Part shown: positions 7,527 to 15,279 of the stretch, piece after piece | Position numbering within the stretch: the first letter of the stretch is position 1 | Layout: each line of letters opens with the position of its first letter | Source of the DNA: CAZMGV01 sp964565925 | GTDB lineage: Bacteria > JAGRBM01 > JAHCIT01 | Direction of reading: 5' to 3' | NCBI GenBank assembly: GCA_964565925.1 | Contig: CAZMGV010000019.1 | Span: forward strand, 11,060-75,059 | Length of the DNA stretch: 64,000 nt | Made by a program: the position numbers and the translations under genes | Notes under the pieces: model-generated | Told to the model about the DNA's origin: nothing | Database searches by the model: none | The model's input: only the letters and a program-made list of their open reading frames with translations

Positions 7527-8147
7527 TCAGGCCCTGAGGCCCCGGATAAACAGGTCGGCGATCTGGTCGCCGCAGGTCTTGAGATCGAACCGCTTTTTCT
7601 TCTGCTTGAGCCACAACACGGTGACCTCACCCAGCGAGCCGTAGAGCGCCGTCTTGATCACTTCCGGATTGATCTCCTTACGGAACTGGCCGGACTTCTG
7701 GCCCTCGACGATCAGCATCGACACGATGTCGAGGTAATTGAAGAACTTCTTCGGCACGTAGTCCTTCATGAACTTACTGGACTGCCGGAGCTCGATCATG
7801 ATGACTTCGACCAGCCGGGGCTGCTTCTCCACCATATCGAAATGGTGGCGGATGAAGGCGCGGATCTTGTCTTCGGGATTGCCGCCGGCCGAGACCGCTT
7901 TGCGGATGCTCTCCAGGTGGCGCTGCAGGACGTACTCGAAGATCTGGAACAGGATGTCGTCCTTGTTCTTGAAATAAAGATAGATCGTCCCGTCGGCGAC
8001 TTCCGCCTGCTTGGCGATCTCCGCGATCTTGGCGCTGAAAAACCCCTTTTCGGCGAAGGTCCGGGTGGCGGCTTCGAGAATCCGTTCCCGTTTGTCGAGC
8101 GACCGGCTGCCCGGCGTGCGGCTGTTCATGTTGCGTTCCGGTTCCAT
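7527..8147 (-). CDS. FadR (YsiA)-like TetR regulator of fatty acid metabolism
   Basis: This 206-residue TetR protein has its DNA-binding domain at residues about 18-65 (RERILEAATRTFAEKGFFSAK, then IAKQAEVADGTIYLYFKNKDDIL). The C-terminal ligand domain has FIRHHFDMVEKQPRLVEVIMIELRQS, as in acyl-CoA-sensing FadR/YsiA relatives. The ATG at 8147 has GGAGG 7 nt upstream. A palindrome in front of the gene matches the Bacillus FadR operator, which strongly supports this subfamily. It probably represses itself and fatty-acid degradation genes elsewhere, released by long-chain acyl-CoA. No beta-oxidation genes lie in the window; the acyltransferase next door runs convergently. Confidence 0.85.
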   Translation of the reverse strand: MEPERNMNSRTPGSRSLDKRERILEAATRTFAEKGFFSAKIAEIAKQAEVADGTIYLYFKNKDDILFQIFEYVLQRHLESIRKAVSAGGNPEDKIRAFIRHHFDMVEKQPRLVEVIMIELRQSSKFMKDYVPKKFFNYLDIVSMLIVEGQKSGQFRKEINPEVIKTALYGSLGEVTVLWLKQKKKRFDLKTCGDQIADLFIRGLRA

Positions 8148-8215
8148 CTGAAAGCCTCCATTGAAGGTCGGCGATCCGCGTGTATAGTATCGGTCGTCCG
8201 GGGATTACCCCCGAC

Positions 8216-8233
8216 TGAATGAACATTCATTCA
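8216..8233. promoter_or_regulatory. FadR-type operator palindrome
   Basis: TGAATGAA-CA-TTCATTCA is a perfect inverted repeat with a 2-nt centre. It lies 69 bp upstream of the TetR start and 65 bp ahead of thiS. It matches the operator described for Bacillus FadR/YsiA-type regulators (TGAATGA...TCATTCA). It could control both divergent genes. Confidence 0.8.
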
Positions 8234-8297
8234 TTACCTGCGGACGGGACTGCGCGTCAAGCGGCGGTTCCGGGGCCCGGAAACCGTGCCAGCCACC

Positions 8298-8522
8298 ATG
8301 ACAGAACCGGCCGCACAGACCCTTAAAGTGGCCGTCAACGGCGAAACGGTCGAACTCGACCGGCCGGTGACGCTGCTGGAACTGCTGGACCGGTTCGGCC
8401 TCAAGCCGGCCCGGGTGGCGGTCGAGCTGGACCGGCGGATCGTCCCGCGAGCGGCCTACGGGGAGACCCGGGTGGGCGACGGCCAGCAGGTGGAGATCGT
8501 ACAGTTTGTAGGAGGCGGCTGA
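8298..8522 (+). CDS. thiS: Sulfur carrier protein ThiS
   Basis: This is a ubiquitin-fold protein of 74 residues, ending in the diagnostic Gly-Gly (IVQFVGGG). The ending is adenylated and thiocarboxylated to donate sulfur for the thiazole of thiamine. The body shows VNGETVELDRPVTLLELLDRFGL and VAVELDRRIVPRAAYGETRVGDGQQVEI, a standard ThiS layout. I use the ATG at 8298; a GTG at 8286 would add four residues and neither has a clear ribosome binding site. thiG and thiF are absent nearby, so this thiS is an orphan locally. Another small sulfur carrier role, such as MoaD-like, is less likely given its length. Confidence 0.85.
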   Translation: MTEPAAQTLKVAVNGETVELDRPVTLLELLDRFGLKPARVAVELDRRIVPRAAYGETRVGDGQQVEIVQFVGGG

Positions 8523-8568
8523 TCGGTTTTAAGGACCGCCAGACGCCCGGAAACGGCAGTAGAGACCC

Positions 8569-9660
8569 TTGGCATCCAACTCATTCGGAACCCTGTTCAG
8601 ATACACCACCTGGGGCGAGAGCCACGGCCCTGCCGTGGGCGTCGTGATCGACGGCGTGCCGTCGCTGGTGGAGCTGTCCGAAGCCGACATCCAGGTTGAA
8701 CTGGACCGCCGCCGGCCGGGCCAGTCGAAGCTAGTGACCCAACGGCAGGAGGCCGACCGGTGCGAAATCGTTTCGGGCGTGTTCCGGGGCAAGACCACCG
8801 GCGCGCCGGTGTCGGTGATCGTGAAAAATACCGACGCCCAGTCGGTGAAATACGACGAGATCGAGCACCTCTACCGGCCGGGCCACGCCGACTGGGTCTA
8901 TGACTATAAGTACGGCCACCGGGATCACCGGGGGGGCGGCCGGTCGAGCGCCCGCGAAACCATTGGACGTGTGGCGGCGGGTGCCCTCGCGAAAAAAATC
9001 CTGGCGCCGCACGGGATTTCCTTCCACGCAGGCGTCGTCTCCGTCGGAAGCATCGATGCGAAAGAACGGCGCTGGGAGACGGTCGAGAACAATCCAGTCC
9101 GGTGTCCGGATCCGGTTGCCGCCGACAAAATGGCCGACGCCATCGATGCCGCCCGCAAGCGCACCGATTCACTGGGCGGTGTCGTAGAGCTGGTGATCAA
9201 GGGACTGCCGCCCGGCCTCGGCGAGCCGATCTACGACAAGCTCGACGCGCTGCTCGCCTACGGGATGATGACACTGAATGCTGTAAAGGGTGTGGAAATC
9301 GGCTCGGGTTTCGCTGGCACGCGGATGACCGGCAAGGAACACAACGACGAGATGGAGATGCGGGACGGCAAACCGTCATTCCGGTCGAACCACTCGGGCG
9401 GGATACTCGCGGGTATCTCGACAGGCCAGGACGTGATTGTCAAAGTGGCAATCAAGCCGACTGCGTCAATCGCCCAGAGCCAGGATACAATCAACCGCAA
9501 GGACGCCAACGACAAAATTCTGGTCGAAGGCCGCCATGATCCGTGCCTGTGCCCCCGGGCGGTACCGATCGTCGAATCGATCGCCGCCGCCGTGATCTGC
9601 GACCTGTGGCTACGGATAAAAGGATATCCTGTGGCCGGGGGCTACCGTTGCCAGCCGTGA
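8569..9660 (+). CDS. aroC: Chorismate synthase
   Basis: This 363-residue protein performs the last shikimate-pathway step, converting EPSP to chorismate with reduced FMN. The family signatures are all present: TTWGESHGPAVG near the N-terminus, LYRPGHADWVYDYKYG, and GGGRSSARETIGRVAAG. The C-terminal DPCLCPRAVPIVES is also there. The only start that preserves the conserved N-terminus (ASNSFGTLFRYTTWGESHG) is a TTG at 8569, which is unusual for a housekeeping gene and has a weak ribosome binding site. Length is normal for the family. It follows thiS by 46 bp and may be cotranscribed. Confidence 0.96.
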   Translation: MASNSFGTLFRYTTWGESHGPAVGVVIDGVPSLVELSEADIQVELDRRRPGQSKLVTQRQEADRCEIVSGVFRGKTTGAPVSVIVKNTDAQSVKYDEIEHLYRPGHADWVYDYKYGHRDHRGGGRSSARETIGRVAAGALAKKILAPHGISFHAGVVSVGSIDAKERRWETVENNPVRCPDPVAADKMADAIDAARKRTDSLGGVVELVIKGLPPGLGEPIYDKLDALLAYGMMTLNAVKGVEIGSGFAGTRMTGKEHNDEMEMRDGKPSFRSNHSGGILAGISTGQDVIVKVAIKPTASIAQSQDTINRKDANDKILVEGRHDPCLCPRAVPIVESIAAAVICDLWLRIKGYPVAGGYRCQP

Positions 9661-9718
9661 CCCGTCTATTATAGTTGGTTCCAACGCAGCCAGAAGTTCT
9701 GGAGAGGGAAGAGTCCAA

Positions 9719-10240
9719 GTGGGTATTCCGCCGCCCAAGCCGATCCGGGGCATGATCCCCGGTTATAATCACAACGTCCGTTTCGAGGGCGAGATCTGGC
9801 ATATCCAGACGGAAGACTCGGGCCGCGACAACCCACATATCATTACCCTCCTTTATAAGGGCGGAAACATCTTTGCCCGCAAGAAAGTGAGCTACGCAGA
9901 CATTCTCGAAAACCCGAATGTCGAGGATGTTGTCCGAAGCCTGATGCAGGAGCAGCACAAGGCGATGCTGCGGGATCTCAAGACCGGAGTCTTCTCGGAA
10001 AAGAAGGCAGAAGGCGCAGCAGCCGCGGTGGCCGCAGCTCCCAAGCCAGCCCCTGCCCCCATTGCACCAGCCCCCGCCGCCGGCCCGATGGCCGAACACG
10101 TTCCAGCTGCCGCAGTTCCGGAGTTCGATCTGGACAACAGCGAAGTGGATTCGCCTTTCGGTGCGGACCTTATTTCCAACAAGAGCCTGGACGAAGTGAT
10201 TCTCGGCTACCTCGCCATGGAGTTGAAGGAAGATAAGTGA
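9719..10240 (+). CDS. Conserved hypothetical protein (YNHNV...QTEDSG family)
   Basis: This 173-residue cytosolic protein has a GTG start with GGAGAGGG about 10-15 nt upstream. The N-terminal half (about 10-80) carries PGYNHNVRFEGEIWHIQTED, then HIITLLYKGGNIFARKKVSY and LMQEQHKAMLRDLKTG. I recall this pattern from uncharacterised proteins widespread in delta-proteobacteria and relatives, where it often sits alone. A low-complexity Ala/Pro linker (about 95-135) separates it from an acidic C-terminal helix ending SLDEVILGYLAMELKED. The linker suggests a two-part protein, perhaps with an interaction tail. No function is known to me. Confidence 0.7.
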   Translation: MGIPPPKPIRGMIPGYNHNVRFEGEIWHIQTEDSGRDNPHIITLLYKGGNIFARKKVSYADILENPNVEDVVRSLMQEQHKAMLRDLKTGVFSEKKAEGAAAAVAAAPKPAPAPIAPAPAAGPMAEHVPAAAVPEFDLDNSEVDSPFGADLISNKSLDEVILGYLAMELKEDK

Positions 10241-10500
10241 TCGCAATCACCCGAATTGCGTGAGACACTTAAATTTTTACTCCTTTTGCCGTTTCCAGCC
10301 GTTGCATCATATATTTAATATGTAATTCTTACGCACCTGACCGGCACGTTTTAACAGATATGAGAATTGTTACTCGGTAGTATTCAACTTCGAAATTGAC
10401 TACCGGTGGCACAACGTCTGTATGATTTGAAACACAGTCATAGCGGCAGGATCAGGGCGACCTGGCAACAAGATCAGGCACGCGGGGAGCAATTCCATTC

Positions 10501-10848
10501 ATGGCCAAGCATCTTTCCATCGGACTACGTATCAGGGGTTTGCGCGAGACCAGAGGTCTTTCCCAGTCCGACGTGGCCAGCGGTTCAGGCCTTAAGAAAG
10601 AGTACATTTCCCGAATCGAGAATGAACATATTGTTCCGACTTTCAATACTCTGGAGTCACTCGCTTCCGGTCTGAAAGCGGATGTTATTGATATTGTTAA
10701 GTTCGGAAACAGTGCCGGCGGTTCCGCCCGGCTTACCGAAGACGAAAAGAAATGGGCCAAGCTGTATCAGCAGGTCCAGAAGCGCCCCTCCGCCGAACGG
10801 AAGCGGCTGATCCGCGCTATCGAGAAGGTCATCTCGTCCAGAGGTTGA
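10501..10848 (+). CDS. XRE-family helix-turn-helix protein
   Basis: This 115-residue protein has a Cro/CI-type HTH at residues about 7-62. The visible pattern is RIRGLRETRGLSQSDVAS, then SGLKKEYISRIENEHIVPTFNTL and LASGLKADVIDI, all XRE consensus positions. The C-terminal part (about 75-115) is basic and helical, ending KRLIRAIEKVISSRG. A GGGGAG ribosome binding site lies upstream. It stands alone between two AT-rich spacers with no partner toxin gene, so a global or lifestyle regulator is as likely as a toxin-antitoxin antidote. Confidence 0.8.
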   Translation: MAKHLSIGLRIRGLRETRGLSQSDVASGSGLKKEYISRIENEHIVPTFNTLESLASGLKADVIDIVKFGNSAGGSARLTEDEKKWAKLYQQVQKRPSAERKRLIRAIEKVISSRG

Positions 10849-11205
10849 CGGTACCCAAGTCCCTGTCAGCCAAACCTTGTCTCCAGCCGAGTAGTTCAGC
10901 AGTGGGCTATCGGGTTCGTTTATCACCCTGCTGACATTCTAAAACCGGCTGTTTCTTTGTACTTATCCAGCCGAAGTGGCTGAAAATCGCCACTCGACTA
11001 TAACTAGCTGATATTTCTATGTTATTTTTGATTAAGGACGATACTTGCACCCTTGCTTGCGCGGTTCTGCGGGATTCAGATCTGGCAATCGTATCTCATT
11101 TTATCCAGTAATTACAGATAGTTAATTCATTATCGACGAACGGCATGCAGCTTGCTCACTAGTGCCATCCTTTGACGGAATTATTGTATCTGGAGGTCCC
11201 AAGTT
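10849..11205. other. Intergenic region with low GC
   Basis: The 357 nt between the XRE gene and the metallophosphatase are AT-richer than the flanks, especially around 11000-11040 and 11095-11135. GGAGGT at 11191-11196 is the ribosome binding site of the phosphatase gene. No reading frame, tRNA, terminator or repeat is convincing; a promoter for the phosphatase must lie here but is not clear-cut. Confidence 0.4.
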
Positions 11206-12429
11206 ATGAAGTCCCAGCTCAAGAAGTTCATCGCGATCACGGCTCTGCTGGCCGCCCCGACATTCGCTATCGCCAGTGGCGACAGCCCGCCGCCGGTCAA
11301 TTTCAGCGTGCCGCCGGTTATCATGAATGCCTCGACCTCGTCGGTTGATGTGGTGTGGGAAAGCACCGTCGCCGCATCCGGAAAGATCCGGATCGGCACC
11401 AGCTCAAGCCTCTCGGGCGCCACGCTGTTGACGGACTCCCGCTCGATCACCATCCACAAGGTGAAGGTCAGCGGCCTCGCGCAGAACCGTCAGTATTACT
11501 ACCGGGTGGAACTGGCCAACCAGTCCAGCCCGATCAACTCGTTCACGACCGCGCCCACCAGCACCAGCGAACCGTTCCGTATGGTGATGCTGGCCGATAC
11601 CCGCAAGGGTTATGGCCCGGAAGCGTGGCTGCTTGAGGCCGGCGAAGACGATGACCACCGCGCCGTCAGCCGCGCCGCGCTTGCCAAGGCCCCTGACATC
11701 TATCTGAATTCGGGCGACTTCGGCTTCGCCGGCCAGGATCAGGGCGACGTAACCAACTTCTTCAACCAGGAAAAGGAACTGCTTGGCAACTCGGTGTTCT
11801 ATCCGACCTATGGAAACCACGATTACGCCTGGTTCTTCGGCCTCTCGGATGCGAGCCTGGGCACCGGCAACACGCTCTACGACAGTTATTTCACGGTCCC
11901 GGCGAACGGCGACTTCGACTACTACAGCTTCAACTACTCGAACGTGCACTTCCTCTCCGTGACGACGAGCGGCTGCAACTCCGCCGAAGCCTGCCCGAGC
12001 ACCTACGCCCCCGGCACCGCACAGTACAACTTCATCAAGTCCGACCTGCAGGCGGCCTCCAACAATCCGGCTGTCAAGTACATAGTCGTTTCCCACCACG
12101 CCCCGATCGCGGGCGACGGCGGTATCAACCACGATATGGACGCGCTGGAAGCCCTTTACCGGCAGTACAAGGTCAAGCTGGTGCTGACCGCCCACGTCCA
12201 CAACTACGAGCGCGCCGCCTACAACGGCATCGACTACGTAGTCTCGGGCGGCGGCGGCTCCCCGCTGTCGGGCACAAGCTCGAGCAGCTACACGCAGTCG
12301 ATTGCCGAAGAACTCAACTTCGTGGTTGGCGACTTCACCGCCACGGGCGCGAGCTTCAAGACCTACGGCGTCGTGGGCGACGACAACACGTCGACCTGGC
12401 TGCTGGACAGCTGGTCGCGCACCTACTGA
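11206..12429 (+). CDS. Secreted metallophosphoesterase, purple-acid-phosphatase type
   Basis: This 407-residue exported enzyme has a signal peptide of about 23 residues ending AIAS. Residues about 28-120 form a fibronectin-III-like domain, as in plant-type purple acid phosphatases (VVWESTVAASGKIRIG, YYYRVELANQSS). The catalytic domain follows with the two-metal motifs in order: MLADTRKG, LNSGDFG, YGNHDYAW, VVSHHAPIAGDGG and LTAHVHNYERA. It likely hydrolyses phosphate esters in the periplasm or outside the cell. GGAGGT precedes the ATG. A strong terminator follows, so the gene is monocistronic. The substrate is unknown. Confidence 0.9.
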   Translation: MKSQLKKFIAITALLAAPTFAIASGDSPPPVNFSVPPVIMNASTSSVDVVWESTVAASGKIRIGTSSSLSGATLLTDSRSITIHKVKVSGLAQNRQYYYRVELANQSSPINSFTTAPTSTSEPFRMVMLADTRKGYGPEAWLLEAGEDDDHRAVSRAALAKAPDIYLNSGDFGFAGQDQGDVTNFFNQEKELLGNSVFYPTYGNHDYAWFFGLSDASLGTGNTLYDSYFTVPANGDFDYYSFNYSNVHFLSVTTSGCNSAEACPSTYAPGTAQYNFIKSDLQAASNNPAVKYIVVSHHAPIAGDGGINHDMDALEALYRQYKVKLVLTAHVHNYERAAYNGIDYVVSGGGGSPLSGTSSSSYTQSIAEELNFVVGDFTATGASFKTYGVVGDDNTSTWLLDSWSRTY

Positions 12430-12476
12430 TCCATCCCGTTGACGAAGCCGGCCCTCCAGCCGGTTCCGCAAAGGAA

Positions 12477-12513
12477 AACGGCCCGCTCTACAGAGCGGGC
12501 CGTTTCATTTTCA
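12477..12513. terminator. Bidirectional Rho-independent terminator
   Basis: AACGGCCCGCTCT pairs with AGAGCGGGCCGTT, with T-rich flanks on both strands. It lies between the convergent phosphatase (+) and esterase (-) genes and can serve both. Confidence 0.88.
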
Positions 12514-12544
12514 CCCCTGGTTCCCGCCGTGCATGCGCGGCGGG

Positions 12545-13453
12545 TTACTCACCCACATGCCGCCGGAAGAACTTCACGACTTCGCGGTACGAATCAATCG
12601 TATGCTGGGGGTTGCTCCGGGACTGGTAATTAAAGCCGTGCCCGGCTCCGGCATAGATCTTAAGCTCCACCGGAACGCCCTGCTTTTCGAGCAGCTTGCG
12701 CATCCGCACACTCTGCTGGACCGGCACGAGGTTATCCGAGTCGCCGTGGATGAGGAACACCGGCACATCCGTCCACGGCAGCTCTTTCATCGCCCCGTGG
12801 CTGCCGATGAGATCCACCACGTCACCTCCTTGGCTGATCGTGCGCAGGAATCCGCGCACCCACGGGGATTCCACCCGCCGGTAAATATCGAGGTCGTAGG
12901 GGCCGTAAAAGCTCACCACGGCTTTGGGCCGGATGGTCCCCGGCAAGAGCCCGGGGAACTCCTGCAGGAGTCGCATGGTGAGGTGTGCACCAGCAGATTC
13001 GCCGACAATGGCGTACCGGGAGGTATCGAGATTCCATCGCGACCCCGAATGGAGGGTGAACTGGAGGGCCTTCTTCACGTCGTCCAGCTGTTCGTGCAGG
13101 CCATGCCCCGGAGCCAGCCGGTAACCGGCCGTGACGACAGCAATCCCGCGGCTCGCCAGCACGCGACCCATGATCGTGCCGACCTTGCGGTCGCCCAGCA
13201 CCCAGGCTCCGCCGTGAATGAAATAAACGAACGGCAGCGGCCGGGAGTGGTCGATCCGGCGCGGCAGGTAGACGTCGATGCACTGCTTGCCGCCCCGGTG
13301 CGTGTAGGGAATATCCCGTACGACCCGGACGTCTTCGTTTCCGGGCAGCCAGCCGAACCGGTGGGCGTTGGCGGCGATGAGCGTAAGCCCCTTGCCGAGA
13401 TTCCGGGCGCCTCTGGCCAGTACACGGTGCTGAAGCGGTAGCGGGTGTGCCAT
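12545..13453 (-). CDS. Alpha/beta hydrolase, BD-FAE/HSL-like esterase
   Basis: This 302-residue esterase has the oxyanion-hole motif FIHGGAWVLGDR, the nucleophile elbow GESAGAHLT (Ser in GxSxG), the acid in FLIHGDSDNLVP, and the His in YAGAGHGFNYQ. This is the layout of the bacterial hormone-sensitive-lipase and BD-FAE groups. The N-terminal 35 residues are amphipathic, without a cleavable signal, so it is probably cytosolic or membrane-associated. I use the ATG at 13453; a TTG two codons upstream is the alternative. The gene stands alone and is convergent with the metallophosphatase. Substrates are likely short or medium acyl esters (family knowledge). Confidence 0.87.
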   Translation of the reverse strand: MAHPLPLQHRVLARGARNLGKGLTLIAANAHRFGWLPGNEDVRVVRDIPYTHRGGKQCIDVYLPRRIDHSRPLPFVYFIHGGAWVLGDRKVGTIMGRVLASRGIAVVTAGYRLAPGHGLHEQLDDVKKALQFTLHSGSRWNLDTSRYAIVGESAGAHLTMRLLQEFPGLLPGTIRPKAVVSFYGPYDLDIYRRVESPWVRGFLRTISQGGDVVDLIGSHGAMKELPWTDVPVFLIHGDSDNLVPVQQSVRMRKLLEKQGVPVELKIYAGAGHGFNYQSRSNPQHTIDSYREVVKFFRRHVGE

Positions 13454-13493
13454 AGCCAACTTTATACCACATTGATAAAAACGGTATGTCGGC

Positions 13494-14261
13494 TTAGTCG
13501 ATCGCCAGGATCATCCCCAGATGGTCCGACACCTGGACGTCGGCCGGAGTGTCCAGAATACGGATGTCCTTGATCCGGGGAAGCATGGCGTCGTTGGCAA
13601 AGGCGAAGTCATAGCGCGCGGCGGGCTTGTCGGCCGGGAAGGTGAACCCGTTGGCGGCCGGTTCGCGCTCCCGGTACACATCGTGCCAGCCGGCCGCGAG
13701 AAACTGCGCCATCGCTTTGGGCGGAACCTTGTCCTGCAGCCAGTATGGGGACTCCTTGCCGGCAGTGATTTCGCCGATCCGCCGCTCGCCCCCCTGATCC
13801 CCCAGCCGGTCTTCCGCCCGGAGCGCGTTCATGTCACCGACGATGAGCGCTGGGCGTCCTGTCTCCATCGCCGCCGCGTCGAGGATGAGCGTCACTTCCG
13901 CCTTCCGACGGCCCTCGCCCTTGGGATTCAGATGCACTGTATAGAGATCGAATGGCTCGTGACCCGGGCGGGTGATCGTCACACGACAGGCACCATGAAA
14001 AAACAGCCCGGTGCCGATGACCGCTTGCCGGGATATCCAGCCTTTGGGGGCGAATACCGCGAGATCCAGACCGCTCGGGTTGTTGGCTATATACATTTCC
14101 TTGCCGAAGGCCTGGGCGAACTGCTCTCCCCGTCCTGAAGCCCAGCCGTCGGCTTCCACAAAGGCCACCACGTCAGGTTCGAGTTCCCGCACCCGGTTCA
14201 GCAAACGGCCCAGACGGGCCTCGTCCGCTTTCAGCAGAATATTAAGAAAATAGAGCCTCAA
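13494..14261 (-). CDS. Endonuclease/exonuclease/phosphatase-fold protein
   Basis: This 255-residue protein of the EEP superfamily (DNase I-like fold) is used by nucleases, sphingomyelinases and inositol phosphatases. Key features are the N-terminal FLNILL with the metal/phosphate Asn, ELEPDVVAFVEADG with the metal Glu (about 27-40), LYTVHLNPKGEG, the catalytic IVGDMNA (about 141-147), and C-terminal VSDHLGMILAID with the terminal Asp-His pair. There is no signal peptide. It has no operon partner, being 35 bp from the esterase on the same strand. Which phosphodiester it cleaves cannot be told. Confidence 0.83.
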   Translation of the reverse strand: MRLYFLNILLKADEARLGRLLNRVRELEPDVVAFVEADGWASGRGEQFAQAFGKEMYIANNPSGLDLAVFAPKGWISRQAVIGTGLFFHGACRVTITRPGHEPFDLYTVHLNPKGEGRRKAEVTLILDAAAMETGRPALIVGDMNALRAEDRLGDQGGERRIGEITAGKESPYWLQDKVPPKAMAQFLAAGWHDVYREREPAANGFTFPADKPAARYDFAFANDAMLPRIKDIRILDTPADVQVSDHLGMILAID

Positions 14262-14407
14262 ACCGGGATTCCTGTGTCCTTCCCCCGACTACCGTCTGCT
14301 ACTGTAGAGGGTTCCGGAAAGGTCCGAAATAGCCCCTTGATTTACCCCTCCCTACGGATTACCAAGGGCGGCCCAGTGCGCCGCTTTGGGCGCAGGAGGT
14401 TCTGGCA

Positions 14408-14587
14408 ATGGGTGTTCCGAAACGTAAACCTGGCAAGTCTGACCGCAAGTCCCGCCGCGCTCAGGACCGTATCGGTCCGCCGGCCAAGTACCAGTGCCCG
14501 AACTGCATGGAAGTGACCGCCCCCCACCGGGCGTGCATGCACTGCGGCTACTATAAGGGCCGTAAGATCCTGAATATCGGCGAATAA
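14408..14587 (+). CDS. rpmF: 50S ribosomal protein L32
   Basis: This is a 59-residue protein starting MGVPKRKPGKSDRKSRRAQD, then PAKYQCPNCMEVTAPHRACMHCGYYKGRKIL. It is a complete L32 with the C-x2-C ... C-x2-C zinc ribbon (CPNC and CMHC). AGGAGG at 14394-14399 lies 8 nt upstream. The four-Cys form suggests zinc binding. The usual partners yceD upstream and plsX/fabH downstream are missing; rpiB follows instead, after a strong terminator. Confidence 0.97.
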   Translation: MGVPKRKPGKSDRKSRRAQDRIGPPAKYQCPNCMEVTAPHRACMHCGYYKGRKILNIGE

Positions 14588-14621
14588 GCTCCGGTAGCTG
14601 CGCTACCAGAGGTTATCCACA

Positions 14622-14664
14622 GGACCCGCTGGCCTCCTCCGAGGCGAGCGGGTTCGTCCTTTTT
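14622..14664 (+). terminator. Rho-independent terminator of rpmF
   Basis: An imperfect stem (GGACCCGCT with AGCGGGT...GTCC, and CCTC with GAGG inside) is followed by TTTTT at 14660-14664. A smaller hairpin GGTAGC-TGC-GCTACC at 14593-14607 lies just before it. Confidence 0.85.
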
Positions 14665-14708
14665 CACGTCACTTGCCCCCACACTCCCTGCGGGATATTT
14701 GAACACCC

Positions 14709-15155
14709 ATGAAAATCGCCGTCGGAGCGGATCACGCCGGTTACCAGTTAAAGGCCGAACTCGTGGAGCGCCTCAAAAAGGCGGGGCATGAGGTCACCGA
14801 CCACGGTACCCTGAACGGGGAGTCGGTGGACTACCCCGACTTCGCCGCCAGAGTCTGCAGCGATGTGAAGAACGGAAAGGCCGAGCGGGGGCTGCTTGTC
14901 TGCGGCACCGGTCAGGGAATGGCCATGACGGCCAACCGGTACAAGGATATTCGCGCGGCAGTCTGCGCCGACACATTTTCGGCCCGGGCCACCCGCAATC
15001 ACAACGACGCCAACGTGCTGTGCATCGGCGCACGCGTCGTGGGCGCGGGACTCGCCGGAGAGATCGTCGACGCCTTCATGGACGCGAAGTTCGAGGGGGG
15101 GCGTCACCAGAAACGAATCGACAAGATCAACGGCAATACCGGCGGCGGCGGTTAA
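14709..15155 (+). CDS. rpiB: Ribose-5-phosphate isomerase B
   Basis: This 148-residue protein of the RpiB/LacAB family interconverts ribose-5-phosphate and ribulose-5-phosphate. Visible features are the start MKIAVGADHAGYQLKAEL (Asp-His of the active site), GLLVCGTGQGMAMTANR with the catalytic Cys and phosphate-binding turn, CADTFSARATRNHNDANVL, and GGRHQKRIDKI. A Gly-rich tail of about eight residues is extra. It begins a run with glyA, the dCMP deaminase and nrdR, a common gene order in delta-proteobacteria, and links the pentose, one-carbon and nucleotide steps. Confidence 0.95.
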   Translation: MKIAVGADHAGYQLKAELVERLKKAGHEVTDHGTLNGESVDYPDFAARVCSDVKNGKAERGLLVCGTGQGMAMTANRYKDIRAAVCADTFSARATRNHNDANVLCIGARVVGAGLAGEIVDAFMDAKFEGGRHQKRIDKINGNTGGGG

Positions 15156-15279
15156 AAGGTTAACAGCGACGGGGCTTCACGGCAGTAACAGGTTTCCCCG
15201 GCGGCATGAATCAGTTAGTGAACTAAATCCCGCGGGCAGCCCAGAGGGCAGAGCCCGGCATGAGAAGGGGTCCCACACG

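Noticed and set aside
10501..10848. Toxin-antitoxin pair with the XRE gene
   Set aside because: No small toxin-like gene is adjacent on either side.
15156..15279. Riboswitch in the glyA leader
   Set aside because: Only a small palindrome and GC-rich pairing are visible; no known glycine, THF or SAM/SAH core is present.
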